64,000 bases of DNA from Candidatus Tisiphia endosymbiont of Beris chalybata (GCF_964026555.1 NZ_OZ032159.1:558001-622000), one strand, 5' to 3'; shown: positions 45,222-55,305, counted from the stretch's first letter. Program-made: numbers and translations. The notes: generated by a model not told the origin, from the sequence alone.

Positions 45222-46790
45222 CATATATTTATTTGCTATCTACCCCTAATAGCGGTTGCATATTATCGGCGGTAGGCAAGGAAGAAATACCTAAATTTGA
45301 AGAATGAGGTACTGAGGCGTAAATTAATAAGTTAGCGTTTTCTATCTGCTTATCCCTTAGGAATGTTAAATCATTCTCTAGTATAGGCTCTTGTAATTCT
45401 GTAGCTTCTTGCAAGGGAGCAAGAGGTGTATTACTAGCTTTCTCTAACTTTGTTTGTAAGTGCTTTGGTTTAGAGGGAACAGAAGGGCGGGCCGGCCCCT
45501 GACCAGTAATATGTTCGCTCTTCCCGTTTATGGAGGGTAATTGATCAAGCGATTGGTTAGTAGAACTATAGAATTTAGGAGTTGAAATTTCTGGTTTAGG
45601 AATAGCTTGCTCTATATCCATCTGTGGTTGCTTTTGTTGAAGCAAGTTTTTTTTATATAAAAATGCCGCTATCGCCGCTCCCAACATGGTGAGTGTCCCA
45701 AATGTAGAGACGCCTATTATTAGAGGCACCTGACTAGACGAGTGAGTATCATTTCCTTCATTTTGCGGCTGATTAACTGGTTGCTCTGGGCTGATGTTTT
45801 TACAACCGTTCGTTATATGTTTATCAGCAACCTGAATATCTATCGGATCCTGCTTAGTTGCACTCATTACCCACTTCGCCCATCCGTCAATACATTGAAA
45901 CCTCTGCGCAGGGTTATTATCTTTCACTATAACCACATCAACATATTCCCTGGCATTATTATCATTATTAATTGATTGGGCTTGACATTGCGCTCTTACG
46001 TTATAATCTTTATCATTCAAATCTGTAGGGGAATTACAGTCTAAAACTATACAATGTGACTTAACAGTATCACATTGTAATAGTAATGTATTAGTAGGAT
46101 GCACAGGATCTGTACTAGGTTGAGTAGGGCTAGCAGGAACAACAGGACTCGCAGTTATTGTTGTCTTACCTTCAGTACAAGCCGTTCGCATGCTACTGAT
46201 AATAGATTGACTAGCACTTTGGGTGGCATGACAATCTGCCGCATTATTTATAGCATTATGCATCGACTGTATATTTGCTAAAAGCCAGGGTGACCAATTG
46301 GCAGGACAATTATATGTTGTTTTAGCTCCTCCATCCTGAAACTCAGTAAAAGAGGTACCACTGACAGTATTATAGGAGATTTTATAAAAGCCAGAATAAA
46401 CTACAATATCACTATCCGCTGGCACATGGTCATTTAGTAAAGGAAAACAGCTGTCAATCATATCATACATTTTCGTGGAATCAGCTATTTTTGTTTCAGC
46501 AACAGTTAATAGCCATGGGTTACAAGAAAAGACTTGATATTGCGATTTATTAGCATCGCATACAAAGACAAAAGGAGATTTTTCCACTCTATCTGGAGTT
46601 TTGACGTTATTATTTAACCATTGTTTAAACCGAGATAAATCAAAGGCAGGCTTAAAGTGATTATCTATACATGTCTCTTCTGGTTCAGTGCGTATACACT
46701 CTAAGGTCTTACTGATTGTTCTTTGTGCCACTTCATGCACATGCTTTATTATAGCTGGTCCCATCGTATAGCGCGCCCTAACACTCTCTA

Positions 46791-47897
46791 ATACCATTTC
46801 CCCATTATAAGCAGAGATATTAGATTGATAGAATGAGTAATTTATGATATAAAGCTAGGTAATAATGAAATAATAGGAAGTAACAAGGAAATGCCTAAAG
46901 TATCAAAAATGATAAATGACGAATTAGTATTAAAAGCAAGGGAAGCTTTGAATAACGGAGGGAAGAATGGTGTTGTAGTAACAAGATTAAAAGCCATACT
47001 AGCATCGAGTAAGCATGGTATTAAGAAAGTAGCGGAAGTTTATGATATCAACAGATCTTCGCTACATAGATGGGTTGCTCTATTTCGAGATCAAGGCATT
47101 GATGGTCTCAAGAACATAGCAAAGCCTTCTAGATCAAAATTAAATACTGCTCAAAAAGATGAGATTAAAACTTTGATAAAGAGAGACAGTAGTATTACGA
47201 TTAAGAAATTAAAGATAGTGATAAAAGAAAAATTTGATATAGATATAGAAAAATCTAGTATACATAGAATGCTAGGGGCACTTGGGTTTAGGCATATTAC
47301 TGGTAGAAAGAGGCATTACAAAGCTGACACATCTTCTCAAGAAGAATTCAAAAAAAAATCTACAACAAGTACACCAAGATAATCCTATGGTACCTATTTA
47401 TTTTTTTGATGAGACTAGGTTTGGGACCAATACAAAACATGGTTTAGGATGGTTTGAAAAAGGCAGTAGGACTCCAGTTCCTACAAAGCTGGGATTTAAA
47501 TCATTTTATCTTTATTCTGCTACAAATCATAGAGATGGAGACTCTTTTAGTTTAATTATTCCGAATGTTGATAAGGCCTGTATGCAAGTTTTTCTTAATG
47601 AATTTGCGAAACATATAACTACAAAAGTTATACTAGTGATGGATGGAGCTGGATGGCATAAAGGTCTTACAATACCAGCTAATATTGAGATTATGTACTT
47701 ACCACCATATAGTCCAGAGTTAAATCCTGTAGAGAGGTTGTGGCAACATTTAAAAGATTCGGTATTAAAAAATAAAGTTTACGATTGTTTAACTAAACTT
47801 GAAGATGCTGTAATTGAATTTATTCAATCTATTTCAATAGAAACTATAAAATCTATATGTAATTGTTCATATATCTATTTATAATAGGGAAATGGTA
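46791..47897 (+). mobile_element. IS630-family insertion sequence, copy 2
   Basis: A 1107-bp element with the same ends, length and encoded proteins as 30346-31452. It is flanked by TA at 46789-46790 and 47898-47899. It is inserted antisense to the metallopeptidase gene it disrupts. The identity of the two copies points to recent transposition. Confidence 0.95.
46891..47884 (+). CDS. IS630-family transposase, two frames joined by a frameshift (copy 2)
   Basis: Encodes the same 163- and 200-residue frames as copy 1, meeting at the nine-A run (about 47350-47358). The DDE residues are intact. No difference from copy 1 was seen in the translated products. Confidence 0.9.
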
Positions 47898-48818
47898 TAA
47901 CACTTGGTCTTTATTATACAGTTGCAATGCATTATTATTGAATAATCTAGCAGTTGAGGCAATATAAGAAGGATTAGGATTATCATAATCCTCAATAAAT
48001 ACTGCTATTCCTTCACTTAATAATTTCCTTGGGCGGTTACCATTGGTATTTAAATATTGAAGCGCATGCGCTAGCTCATGCCTTACGTTAGTAGCATCAT
48101 ATTCAGTAGAGCTTCCTATTACCGCCAACATTTTACATCTTATAATTTTGGGGTTTGTTGGGTCAATGCCCAGCAAATGGTATCGTCCGAAAACATTTTC
48201 GTCAGGTTCTTCCCACTTGTGAAGGGTACAATGGTATTCTGCTTCAGAATATGATATTCCTATTGTACGGTCAAATATTTCAACAGTTCTCTGAATATCG
48301 GGAATAACTTTTTGTATCTCCGCTTGGCTAAAATCCTCAAACTTTATATTCATTTTTAAAACTGAGTGTTTTACATCATAACTATAAACATTAGAAGACT
48401 GCGCCCCCAATCGTGGCACTGTATTTTGTATAGAATAAGCTTCTCTTGTTACTACATGATTTCTATCTTCGTCAAATAACCTTGACTCAAAATAGCTTTC
48501 TGGATCTATTCTTTTAGCTTCCGCTCTTCCTTCGTTAGTTGGCTTAATTTTATCCCATGATATTTCAGTTGGCTCCATTCTATACGGCCCCTGAATATCC
48601 AAGTCATGCAAATCCCGCAAAGTAACATGTGATATATTGCCTCTGAACATAGACATATCATTGGTTTCAGATAATATCAGCTTGGCATTAATGTTTTGGC
48701 TTCCAGCCCAAGCTGTTTTATAGAAGGCAGCGGCTAGAGGAGAAAGGTAAGACATAATATATTTAATATTCAGTATCCGCATAGAGATGATTCCTAGATA
48801 ATAAGTTAATAATGATGG

Positions 48819-49094
48819 TATACTGCTCGTACTTCAAGAATTGGATTTTATTTTAAATGGCGAGCGCGTGCAGCGTACATGCCAGTACGTGAGCACGTGA
48901 GTCCATGATAAAATAGACCTCTTGCATAACCTAATCTAATTGGTCATTTTGTCGTCGAAACTCCTCTCTGTTCCTCACGTACGTCTATGTACGCTGCGGT
49001 ACTCGACTTCGTTTCTCCTAAAAATTCTTCAATTATCTTTAGGTTATGCAAGAGGTCTAATAAAAAAAACAATTTTTGAAAGACGAGTAGTATA
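48819..49094. repeat. Palindromic element, family B, copy 6, carrying a nested family D element
   Basis: The outer element runs from TATACTGCTCGTACTTCAAG to GACGAGTAGTATA. Near GATAAAATA the sequence is interrupted by a 146-bp family D element and resumes ATAAAAAAAACAATTTTTG. It lies in the upstream region of the metallopeptidase gene. Confidence 0.85.
48914..49059. repeat. Palindromic element, family D, nested in family B
   Basis: A 146-bp element with perfect ends TAGACCTCTTGCATAACCT and AGGTTATGCAAGAGGTCTA. It is the inverted, near-identical partner of 28338-28482. Confidence 0.87.
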
Positions 49095-49570
49095 TACTTT
49101 AGACGCACAAGAATTAGGTGGTATTTTGAGAAGTAGGGGTGTGAACAATCCTTGAAATCCATTGTATATACTTGATTAAGTTAGCACCGTTAAAAACGGT
49201 TCCATAAATATTATAATTTTCCCCAAAATAGATTTGTTTAATTTTATATTTAGTGGTTTATATTTTGGTGATTTATATTTAAGGAAGCAGTTAGTAAATT
49301 ATTACAAAAGTGAAATTTATACTTATGATTCTTTTGCAAAGGATCACCATATTTACAGAAATTAATTAAAATAGTCAAGTGTTATTCTGATTTTAAACTA
49401 ATAATACTATGTAATATTATCGCCTTGGTACCTAAAAAGCTCACCATAAAATGTAAAATTGCTTGACTTATATGTCAATCCTGTAATAATGCACTGAAAG
49501 AAAATGATCGGTTCGAACGGTCGTGCTAATAATAGATTACTTTCGATGAGATAAGCTAACATTATACCAT
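49095..49570. other. Gene-free AT-rich region between repeat block and IS3 copy 2
   Basis: About 49100-49175 has remnants of family G (CAATCCTTGAAATCCATTG). 49180-49560 has no recognisable gene. The last bases before the IS (ATACCAT) could be the tip of a family I element cut by the IS. Confidence 0.45.
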
Positions 49571-49626
49571 TGAACTGCGCCCCTATGTTTAGACCAAAAA
49601 AGCTTTAAATAGAGAGACTATTATTT

Positions 49627-50523
49627 TCATAAACTATCTACAAAAATATTATTTTTATAATTTTGTAGCTGTTGTGGTAATAGTGGAATTGTGGGTAAGT
49701 CGCAAGACTTATCCATAAATCCACTATATATCTCAAACGGCGTTTTGTACTCCAAAGCCTGATGGGGCCTTTGATTGTTATACCAATTCAACCATTTCGG
49801 GATATTATTTTTCAACTCTAAAACTGAAGTACACCGGTATAAATACGACCCCTCATACTTAAACGATCGCCATAAACGCTCAATATGGGCATTATCGTTA
49901 CACCTGCCTTTGCCCGTCATGCTGATGCTTATGACGCATCTCCTCAATTCATTAATCCAATCCTCGCTGGTAAACTGGCTACCTTGATCACTATTAATTA
50001 TCGACGGCTTCCCATATTTAGCTATAGCATCTTCTAACGCTAGCAAACAGCTCTCTGTATTTAAACTATTTGATAAACGATATCCTACTACTAATCTAGT
50101 ATAAACATCGATTAATGCAACCAAATACATAAAACCACTTTGTACCCTTAAATAAGTGATATCCACCTGCCATACCTGATTTGGCTTTATAACCTCTAAC
50201 CCTGATAGCAAATATGGATAAATAGCTTCTTTTAGGTTTCTTTTACTTGTATTAATCGAAGGGTAAATTGCTTGCAAATTCATTAGTTTCATCAACCTCC
50301 TGACTTTTTTGCTGTTAACAATTACCACTTCTCTCCTAAGTATCGCCGTTATTCGCCGGTAACCATATATCGGATAATTACTATAGATCTCAACTATTCT
50401 ATTACTTAAATAATTATCTTGATCCTTCTCCGAATCCTTGTAATATAGGCTGGAGCGGTTCAGATTCAATAGCTGACTTTGCCGACGAACACTTAAATCT
50501 TTATAATCCTTATCTACCATCAC
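49627..50523 (-). CDS. IS3-family transposase OrfB (copy 2)
   Basis: Encodes the same 298-residue DDE protein as copy 1, with QVDITYLRV, NSDQGSQFTS and AHIERLWRSFK all intact. Confidence 0.93.
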   Translation of the reverse strand: MMVDKDYKDLSVRRQSQLLNLNRSSLYYKDSEKDQDNYLSNRIVEIYSNYPIYGYRRITAILRREVVIVNSKKVRRLMKLMNLQAIYPSINTSKRNLKEAIYPYLLSGLEVIKPNQVWQVDITYLRVQSGFMYLVALIDVYTRLVVGYRLSNSLNTESCLLALEDAIAKYGKPSIINSDQGSQFTSEDWINELRRCVISISMTGKGRCNDNAHIERLWRSFKYEGSYLYRCTSVLELKNNIPKWLNWYNNQRPHQALEYKTPFEIYSGFMDKSCDLPTIPLLPQQLQNYKNNIFVDSL

Positions 50524-50531
50524 TTTCCTCT

Positions 50532-50825
50532 TTATAGTTTCAACTTGGCAGATACGAGCTGCAAAAAATCGTTTTCTACCTTCAATTTGCCAATAGTTGC
50601 ATGCAGTTTCTCTATTTCGCTTGTAGAACTAGAGGAATTACCGTTTTCATAGCTAAACTTAAAAATATCAGCACCATTTTCCAAAAATTGTTTCTTCCAC
50701 CTTGTCATTACCGACCTTGGAACTTGATATTTTGAGATTATTTCAGCAATACTCAAATCTCCTCGGATCATCTCTAGCGATACTTTAAACTTAAATTCTT
50801 TACTGTAACTTTTTGGCTTACTCAT
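50532..50825 (-). CDS. IS3-family transposase OrfA (copy 2)
   Basis: Encodes the same 97-residue helix-turn-helix/coiled-coil protein as copy 1. Confidence 0.9.
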   Translation of the reverse strand: MSKPKSYSKEFKFKVSLEMIRGDLSIAEIISKYQVPRSVMTRWKKQFLENGADIFKFSYENGNSSSSTSEIEKLHATIGKLKVENDFLQLVSAKLKL

Positions 50826-51383
50826 TTTCGACTGCTCCTATTTTATATTTATTTTAACATAAAATAGTCTCTCTATCACTGCTCTAGTTTTCGGGGCGCA
50901 TTACGGCTATTTAGAGAATAATGAATCTCAAATTATAGCCCAGCTGACTAAAGAGCTGCAATGTAACGGACACTATATTAAAAATCGATTTACCATTTCT
51001 ACTAACAAGCTTATTAATGTGTCTACAAAATTAGCAGATTCTCCCCAAGTAGAGAAGATCAAATTAATAAATAACCCTGAGCTAATATCCTTGCAAAAAT
51101 CGTCTGAATTAACCCCGGATATTGTAAATAATAAAGAGCTATCACCTAAAGAAATAATTGACTCTCATGTTATGCTGCAGGAGATTTCTCAAATCCCCTT
51201 ACGCTTACAGAAATACTTTAGTCATGACTTCCCAGCTTTATTCTCACCAGATAATCAAATCATTTTAGTCAATAAATGGTTAAAGATGGAAGAAGCAAAT
51301 AGAACTAATAATCAGTTAATATGGAAGATACGTGAAGCTAAATTCAAGATAGAAAATATGGCAATAAAACCTGATGACCACAT

Positions 51384-51531
51384 TAAACCTCTTGTGAAAC
51401 ATGCATCAAGCAGCGAACTGGAAGAAGATGAGGGAGAAAAAACCATAGCGTACTCAAGTGTAGCGCAGGAGCCTCGCTCAGATTCGACATGCGACTTATC
51501 AGCTGAGTACGAGTCTCAAAAGGAGACTATA
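51384..51531. repeat. Palindromic element, family A, in frame
   Basis: A diverged family A copy from TAAACCTCTTGTGAAACATG to GAGTCTCAAAAGGAGACTATA. It has lost the stop codons usually present in other copies and reads through. Confidence 0.68.
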
Positions 51532-51610
51532 GTTAATTCAGGAGAATTTGGTGCTAGGAGCAATGGAGCGACGAGTGACGATGTCACCAACTTCTCATCA
51601 ATTGACTATA
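51528..51610. repeat. Palindromic element, family K, in frame (short, 83 bp)
   Basis: From TATAGTTAATTCAGGAGAAT to CTTCTCATCAATTGACTATA. It encodes GEFGARSNGATSDDVTNFSS, close to the segment in surface paralogue 1 (GEVGARSDVAT and SDDVTNFSSIDY). It shares its first bases with the end of the preceding family A copy. Confidence 0.83.
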
Positions 51611-51837
51611 GTGTTGCAAACCAAATAGCCTCCTTGCCTATATCTAAGGAGTTAGATCCCGCTAAGGTGTCAAACCCTACTTTCTCTGACAATCTCATTC
51701 CTGAAGCGGAATGCAGTAAGAGCATGACCCCAATATTAACCCCCAATATTTCTATCGCACCTTTACAAAACGGGCAAAATCATGTAATAATTAGCTCCCC
51801 TGAGATAATGGACGAGGGAAACTCTTCTTCCTCTCTT

Positions 51838-51966
51838 ATACCATTTCCGAAAACTAATCATCACGTCGCCGTACTTCATGAGCTCCCCTCCTCACCTACT
51901 AATATGTACTCGCCGGTGCAGGGCACTCATACTCCTAATGCTAATTTAGTTTTGGGAGATGGTATT
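51838..51966. repeat. Palindromic element, family I, in frame, with IS630-like ends
   Basis: From ATACCATTTCCGAAAACTAA to TTAGTTTTGGGAGATGGTAT. It encodes FPKTNHHVAVLHELPSSPTN and continues to ANLVLGDGI. Inverted copy of 23235-23361. Confidence 0.83.
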
Positions 51967-52272
51967 ATTCCCCCCGAGACTACACCAGAAATAGGAAAAA
52001 GTAAGCAAACTATTACCAATTCCAGCTCTTGGTCGTATAAAGCCCCTTTCAGTTATCTCTCGTTTCTTGCCCATAAAGCTACAGAATTTGTGCATAACAT
52101 CACATCTTTGGTACAGAAGGAGCTAGAGTGCTCTTCAACTTTTAGCAGTAGTTTTGATTATTCCGCTGAAAGCCTACAGTTAGCAGGAGACTCTGCTGAT
52201 CCCTTAGAGGGAAATATAATAGTCTATAAATATTTGCTATAAGTTAATCCTGGTGGGAAATAGCCATATTTA

Positions 52273-52791
52273 TTATATAGTAAGAAAAGTGGGGTGAGCC
52301 CAAAAGGGAGGAGCTCGACGAGTCCATTTAGGGGGAGTTTTATCGTGTAACCATTTTGCGTTAAGATACTGTTGATACGCTTCATAAATATTTTGGTTAG
52401 GAATAGAATTTAGCGGTAACTGTATCGATTTAGTACAATTAGGAAAAGCGGTAATATTCTCTCCTTGTTTTAAGTGAGTGGAATATGTTAGCAAGTGACT
52501 TACTAATTCCTCTGTTTTATGCTTTTTATGATAACGTAAACTGTATTCACTACAAAGAGCAATCAGATGATTAAAAAGCCAAAACCAATTACTGTAATTA
52601 GTAGCAGCCCAAATAGTACACATATGATTTATATGTGTTGGTTTGTAAATATTAGGATAGATAATGCTGCTATTTAGGAAGATTGCGGTACTGAGTAGCT
52701 GAGCTGATTCAAGCACCATCTTTATCACTCTTTTATCATCTAATACTTGAGCGGATATTATGGGCGAAAGATTAGTCACGAAAATATTCAT
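52273..52791 (-). CDS. Conserved hypothetical protein of a phage-associated family
   Basis: A 172-residue protein with the N-terminal pattern MNIFVTNLSPIISAQVLDDK then RVIKMVLESAQLLSTA. This wording recalls uncharacterised phage and large-virus proteins (LDDKRV-KM-LE-AQ-L-T). A second conserved block is CTIWAATNYSNWFWLFNHL, and it ends KTPPKWTRRAPPFW. The HxxH/Trp-rich composition suggests an enzyme, but no function is established to my knowledge. It is convergent with the truncated gene before it and lies downstream of ccmE. Confidence 0.65.
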   Translation of the reverse strand: MNIFVTNLSPIISAQVLDDKRVIKMVLESAQLLSTAIFLNSSIIYPNIYKPTHINHMCTIWAATNYSNWFWLFNHLIALCSEYSLRYHKKHKTEELVSHLLTYSTHLKQGENITAFPNCTKSIQLPLNSIPNQNIYEAYQQYLNAKWLHDKTPPKWTRRAPPFWAHPTFLTI

Positions 52792-52848
52792 GGTATACTA
52801 CCCGTAAATGAAGAGAAAGATTTTTGCTCTAAACCACTCAAAAGTCAC

Positions 52849-53265
52849 TCAATTACCTGGAAGGGGCAAGGTACCTGTAAGAGGCATTGGAAAATAATTT
52901 TCATCATGTTTAGTTAATAATTCCCTAGCAATAAAAGTATTATTTGCCAGCTTTCCTACCGCCACTATACCTTGTTGTTCCCGAAATAAAGCAGGTAGTA
53001 ACCCTTGGTAGGATATTTTTAAATCTTTAACATTATCGGTAATAATAAAATTTATTTTATCAGGAGCACTTTTTTCTATTGACCCTAGCTTTACTAATCC
53101 TCCTACCCTAAATTCTTGCCCTATTTTTGTTTCATGAATTTTCGAAGGGGGATAAAAAAAGGTTATATTCTCTTCAAGATTATATAATATTATATATACC
53201 CCTAAGCTACTACATAATAGACAACATAGTATAATCTTTAATCTATCTTTTACCCTTTTTTGCAT
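52849..53265 (-). CDS. ccmE: Cytochrome c maturation protein CcmE
   Basis: Periplasmic haem chaperone anchored by one N-terminal helix (about 9-28). The OB-fold domain contains [14 protein letters not shown]. The covalent haem-binding His120 and Tyr124 are in [11 protein letters not shown]. The 138-residue length is typical. The start overlaps the end of the ccmD-like frame by 23 bases. Confidence 0.94.
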   Translation of the reverse strand: MQKRVKDRLKIILCCLLCSSLGVYIILYNLEENITFFYPPSKIHETKIGQEFRVGGLVKLGSIEKSAPDKINFIITDNVKDLKISYQGLLPALFREQQGIVAVGKLANNTFIARELLTKHDENYFPMPLTGTLPLPGN

Positions 53266-53365
53266 TACTATATCTGATCTTATAATAATCTAACAAACTT
53301 TTTATTAAGAGGCTAGCTAGCATCCCAAATGCAAATAAGTATGAGCCTATTATATGTTGTTCCAT
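53243..53365 (-). CDS. ccmD: Haem exporter protein CcmD-like small membrane protein
   Basis: A 40-residue frame starting [16 protein letters not shown], with one membrane helix (about 6-25) and a basic tail ([14 protein letters not shown]). Size, topology and the position overlapping the ccmE start are those of CcmD, which assists release of haem-loaded CcmE from CcmABC. AAGGA lies five bases before the ATG. CcmD is poorly conserved in sequence, so the call leans on context. Confidence 0.75.
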   Translation of the reverse strand: MEQHIIGSYLFAFGMLASLLIKSLLDYYKIRYSNAKKGKR

Positions 53366-53377
53366 GTTTCCTTAATA

Positions 53378-53530
53378 TATACTCTAGGAACTTCAAGAAT
53401 TAGCGTCGTCATGTCTAAAGATCTGCGATGCTCACGTACTATAGTACGCTGCGCTTCTCGACTTTGACACTCCTAGCTCTTCTTGAAGTTGACCTTCGTA
53501 TACCAACTCTTCAGTTACGAGCAGTATACT
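53378..53530. repeat. Palindromic element, family E, copy 1
   Basis: A 153-bp element from TATACTCTAGGAACTTCAAG to CAGTTACGAGCAGTATA. It is the inverted partner of 61347-61498 and fills most of the gap between ccmD and the SCO1 gene. Confidence 0.85.
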
Positions 53531-53552
53531 TCTCTGATATAATGTTAGTTAA

Positions 53553-54176
53553 TTATAACAACCTAACATATTCTATAATTTCTTGAGGGGTCGAATTCAA
53601 ATAAAAATGTTTTAAATATTTTCCTTCTTGATTCATTAAATAAAGGAAAGAAGAATGATCCAGCATATAATCTTCTCCCTCCCCTCCTACTTTTGCATAA
53701 TATACTTTAAATATGTCGGCTACTGCCTTGATTTGCTGTTCACTGCCCGTTAACCCAATAAATTGAGGGTTAAAATGAGATAAATATTCCTTAAGGACTA
53801 AAGGGGTGTCGCGTTTAGGATCAATAGTAATAAAAGCAAACTGAATATTAATTTGATATTTTTGGAGAGTATTATAAACTTCTACTATTTTTTGTAAAGA
53901 GGTAGGACAAATATCAGGGCAATAAGTAAAACCGAAATAAATTAAGCTAAATTTACCTTTTAATTTATCGCTATTAAAAACCTTCCCATTTTGATCGATT
54001 AACTCAAAATCTCCCCCTATTTGCACCTCATTTTTATGCATATCTCCTTCTCCGGTGAGAGGCTTTGGCGGTACTTCAATAGATAATAATAGATATAGTG
54101 AGGTTACAGTAATTAATAACCCTATTGTTATTACTATTTTGATCACCATATTTGAATGAGCGGGTTCTTTCTTCAT
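53553..54176 (-). CDS. SCO1/SenC copper chaperone
   Basis: This 207-residue protein has one N-terminal helix (about 11-32) and a periplasmic thioredoxin fold. The copper ligands are present: Cys86 and Cys90 in [15 protein letters not shown] and His174 in [13 protein letters not shown]1 delivers copper to the CuA site of cytochrome c oxidase subunit II. It lies near the ccm genes, consistent with assembly of the terminal respiratory chain. Confidence 0.93.
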   Translation of the reverse strand: MKKEPAHSNMVIKIVITIGLLITVTSLYLLLSIEVPPKPLTGEGDMHKNEVQIGGDFELIDQNGKVFNSDKLKGKFSLIYFGFTYCPDICPTSLQKIVEVYNTLQKYQINIQFAFITIDPKRDTPLVLKEYLSHFNPQFIGLTGSEQQIKAVADIFKVYYAKVGGEGEDYMLDHSSFLYLMNQEGKYLKHFYLNSTPQEIIEYVRLL

Positions 54177-54232
54177 GCTAATATTATAAATTATTATTTT
54201 CTATAAACTTAAATTTAGAGTAGCTATCCGAT

Positions 54233-55213
54233 TTATTGCTGCAAAATTTTTGCTGCTTCCAAGGCGGCATAAGTCAAAATCCCCCTTGCCCCAGCACGTT
54301 TAAAACATATTAATGATTCTATTAATGCAGCATGCCAATTTAATGCTTTTGCTTCTGCCGCAAATTTTAGCATAGCATATTCCCCGCTGACCTGGTAAGC
54401 AAATATGGGAGTATTAAAATTCATCGCCGCTTCACGAATAATATCTAAAAACATCATACCAGGTTTAATGATAATCATATCGGCTCCTTCAGATAGGTCA
54501 TGTTCTATCTCTAACATCGCCTCTTTACTATTGCGTATATCCAGTTGATATGTTGCTTTATCTAGGTAAGCAATTTTATTATTATTTAAAGCGTCCCTAA
54601 AAGGAGCATAAAAACTTGAAGCATATTTAGCGGCATAGGCCAATATATTAACTTTGTGAAACCCTTCAGCATCTAAAATCTGGCGTATTCCTATAATTCT
54701 ACCATCCATCATATCGGAAGGAGCTACAATATCTGCGCCAGCTTTTGCTAATACTAAAGCTTGTTCACATAAGGCTTTCACTGTTTGATCATTATCTACG
54801 TCTCCGTTACAGACCACCCCATCATGCCCATGTATGGTATAAGGATCCAACGCCACATCACATATTATCCCAATATTTATATTAGCTTGTCTTATTGCTC
54901 TTATAGTTCTACATATTAAATTATCTAAATTATAAGCTTCATCCGCATTATTGCTTTTTAATTGTTGATCAATACACGGGAAGAGGACTATTGCCTGAAT
55001 ATTATTTTCATACGCTTCCTTAGCAGTTAAGACTATTTGATCAATAGATAATCTATAGATGCCTGGCATCGATTCGATCTCTTGCCGCTGATTTTCTCCT
55101 TCTATTACAAATAAGGGTAGTATTAAATCTTTGGCACTTAAAGTAGTTTCTGCTAGTAATTCTCGAAGCCAAAAGGTCTTTCTATTACGTCTTAACCTTA
55201 CTATGGGGTACAT
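54233..55213 (-). CDS. hemB: Delta-aminolevulinic acid dehydratase (porphobilinogen synthase)
   Basis: It condenses two 5-aminolevulinates to porphobilinogen in haem synthesis. The 326 residues include the metal segment CDVALDPYTIHGHDG, where Asp/Ala replace the zinc Cys, marking the magnesium-type enzyme of alphaproteobacteria. The Schiff-base lysines are Lys196 (AAKYASSFYAPF) and Lys250 (MIIIKPGMM). It starts with ATG followed by YPIVRLRR. Confidence 0.96.
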   Translation of the reverse strand: MYPIVRLRRNRKTFWLRELLAETTLSAKDLILPLFVIEGENQRQEIESMPGIYRLSIDQIVLTAKEAYENNIQAIVLFPCIDQQLKSNNADEAYNLDNLICRTIRAIRQANINIGIICDVALDPYTIHGHDGVVCNGDVDNDQTVKALCEQALVLAKAGADIVAPSDMMDGRIIGIRQILDAEGFHKVNILAYAAKYASSFYAPFRDALNNNKIAYLDKATYQLDIRNSKEAMLEIEHDLSEGADMIIIKPGMMFLDIIREAAMNFNTPIFAYQVSGEYAMLKFAAEAKALNWHAALIESLICFKRAGARGILTYAALEAAKILQQ

Positions 55214-55242
55214 ATATATCCTTTTTAATGGGGGAAATAGTC

Positions 55243-55305
55243 TAGGTTCTGTGAGTAAAAATGCCTATAAATCTGCTCATTACATAAAAACCTTCACAGA
55301 ACCTA
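55243..55305. repeat. Short palindromic element, family J
   Basis: A 63-bp element with ends TAGGTTCTGTGAG and CTTCACAGAACCTA. It is near-identical to 40875-40936 and lies between hemB and holA. Confidence 0.83.

Larger units (their letters stand above)
45229..48782 (-). pseudogene. Secreted metallopeptidase with C-terminal membrane anchor, interrupted by IS630
   Basis: Removing the IS630 (46791-47897) and one TA leaves one open frame of 814 residues: ...YNKDQVL joins ESVRARYTMGP.... The N-terminal part has a zinc motif HELAHAL followed 13-14 residues on by LLSEGIAVFIE, the gluzincin arrangement seen in M9 and related peptidases. Next is a Cys-rich external region (VADSTKM-type beta segments with CNPWLL, CPANWSPWL and CIDGWAKWV, which look like repeats), a Pro/Thr linker, a membrane helix (VPLIIGVSTFGTLTMLGAAI) and a 140-residue tail. 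The layout parallels the two surface paralogues upstream. The two halves cannot make a normal product now; the N-terminal half ends in IS-encoded residues. Confidence 0.8.
49571..50905 (-). mobile_element. IS3-family insertion sequence, copy 2
   Basis: A 1335-bp element, same length and products as 28575-29909. The flanks do not share a 3-4 bp duplication (CAT on the left, GGC or GCT on the right), and the right flank is the middle of a coding sequence. This suggests a deletion or recombination next to the IS after insertion. Confidence 0.92.
50907..52242 (+). pseudogene. 5'-truncated gene with three palindromic elements in frame
   Basis: The frame is already open at the IS3 border (LENNESQIIAQLTKELQCNG follows within a few codons), so the true start was removed; a GTG at 51019 is the first plausible internal start. 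The remaining 440 or so residues are hydrophilic with no recognised domain or membrane helix. Roughly a quarter is repeat-encoded: a family A copy (51384-51531), family K (51528-51610) and family I (51838-51966). The unique parts include a helical stretch ILVNKWLKMEEANRTNNQLI and a Ser-rich end. The loss of the 5' part makes expression doubtful. Confidence 0.68.

Noticed and set aside
48940..49162. Pair of open frames on opposite strands
   Set aside because: They are contained in the nested D and B palindromes; the same frames recur wherever family D occurs.
49505..49560. GGTTCGAACGGTCG resembling a tRNA T-loop
   Set aside because: No acceptor stem, D-arm or anticodon arm can be drawn around it.
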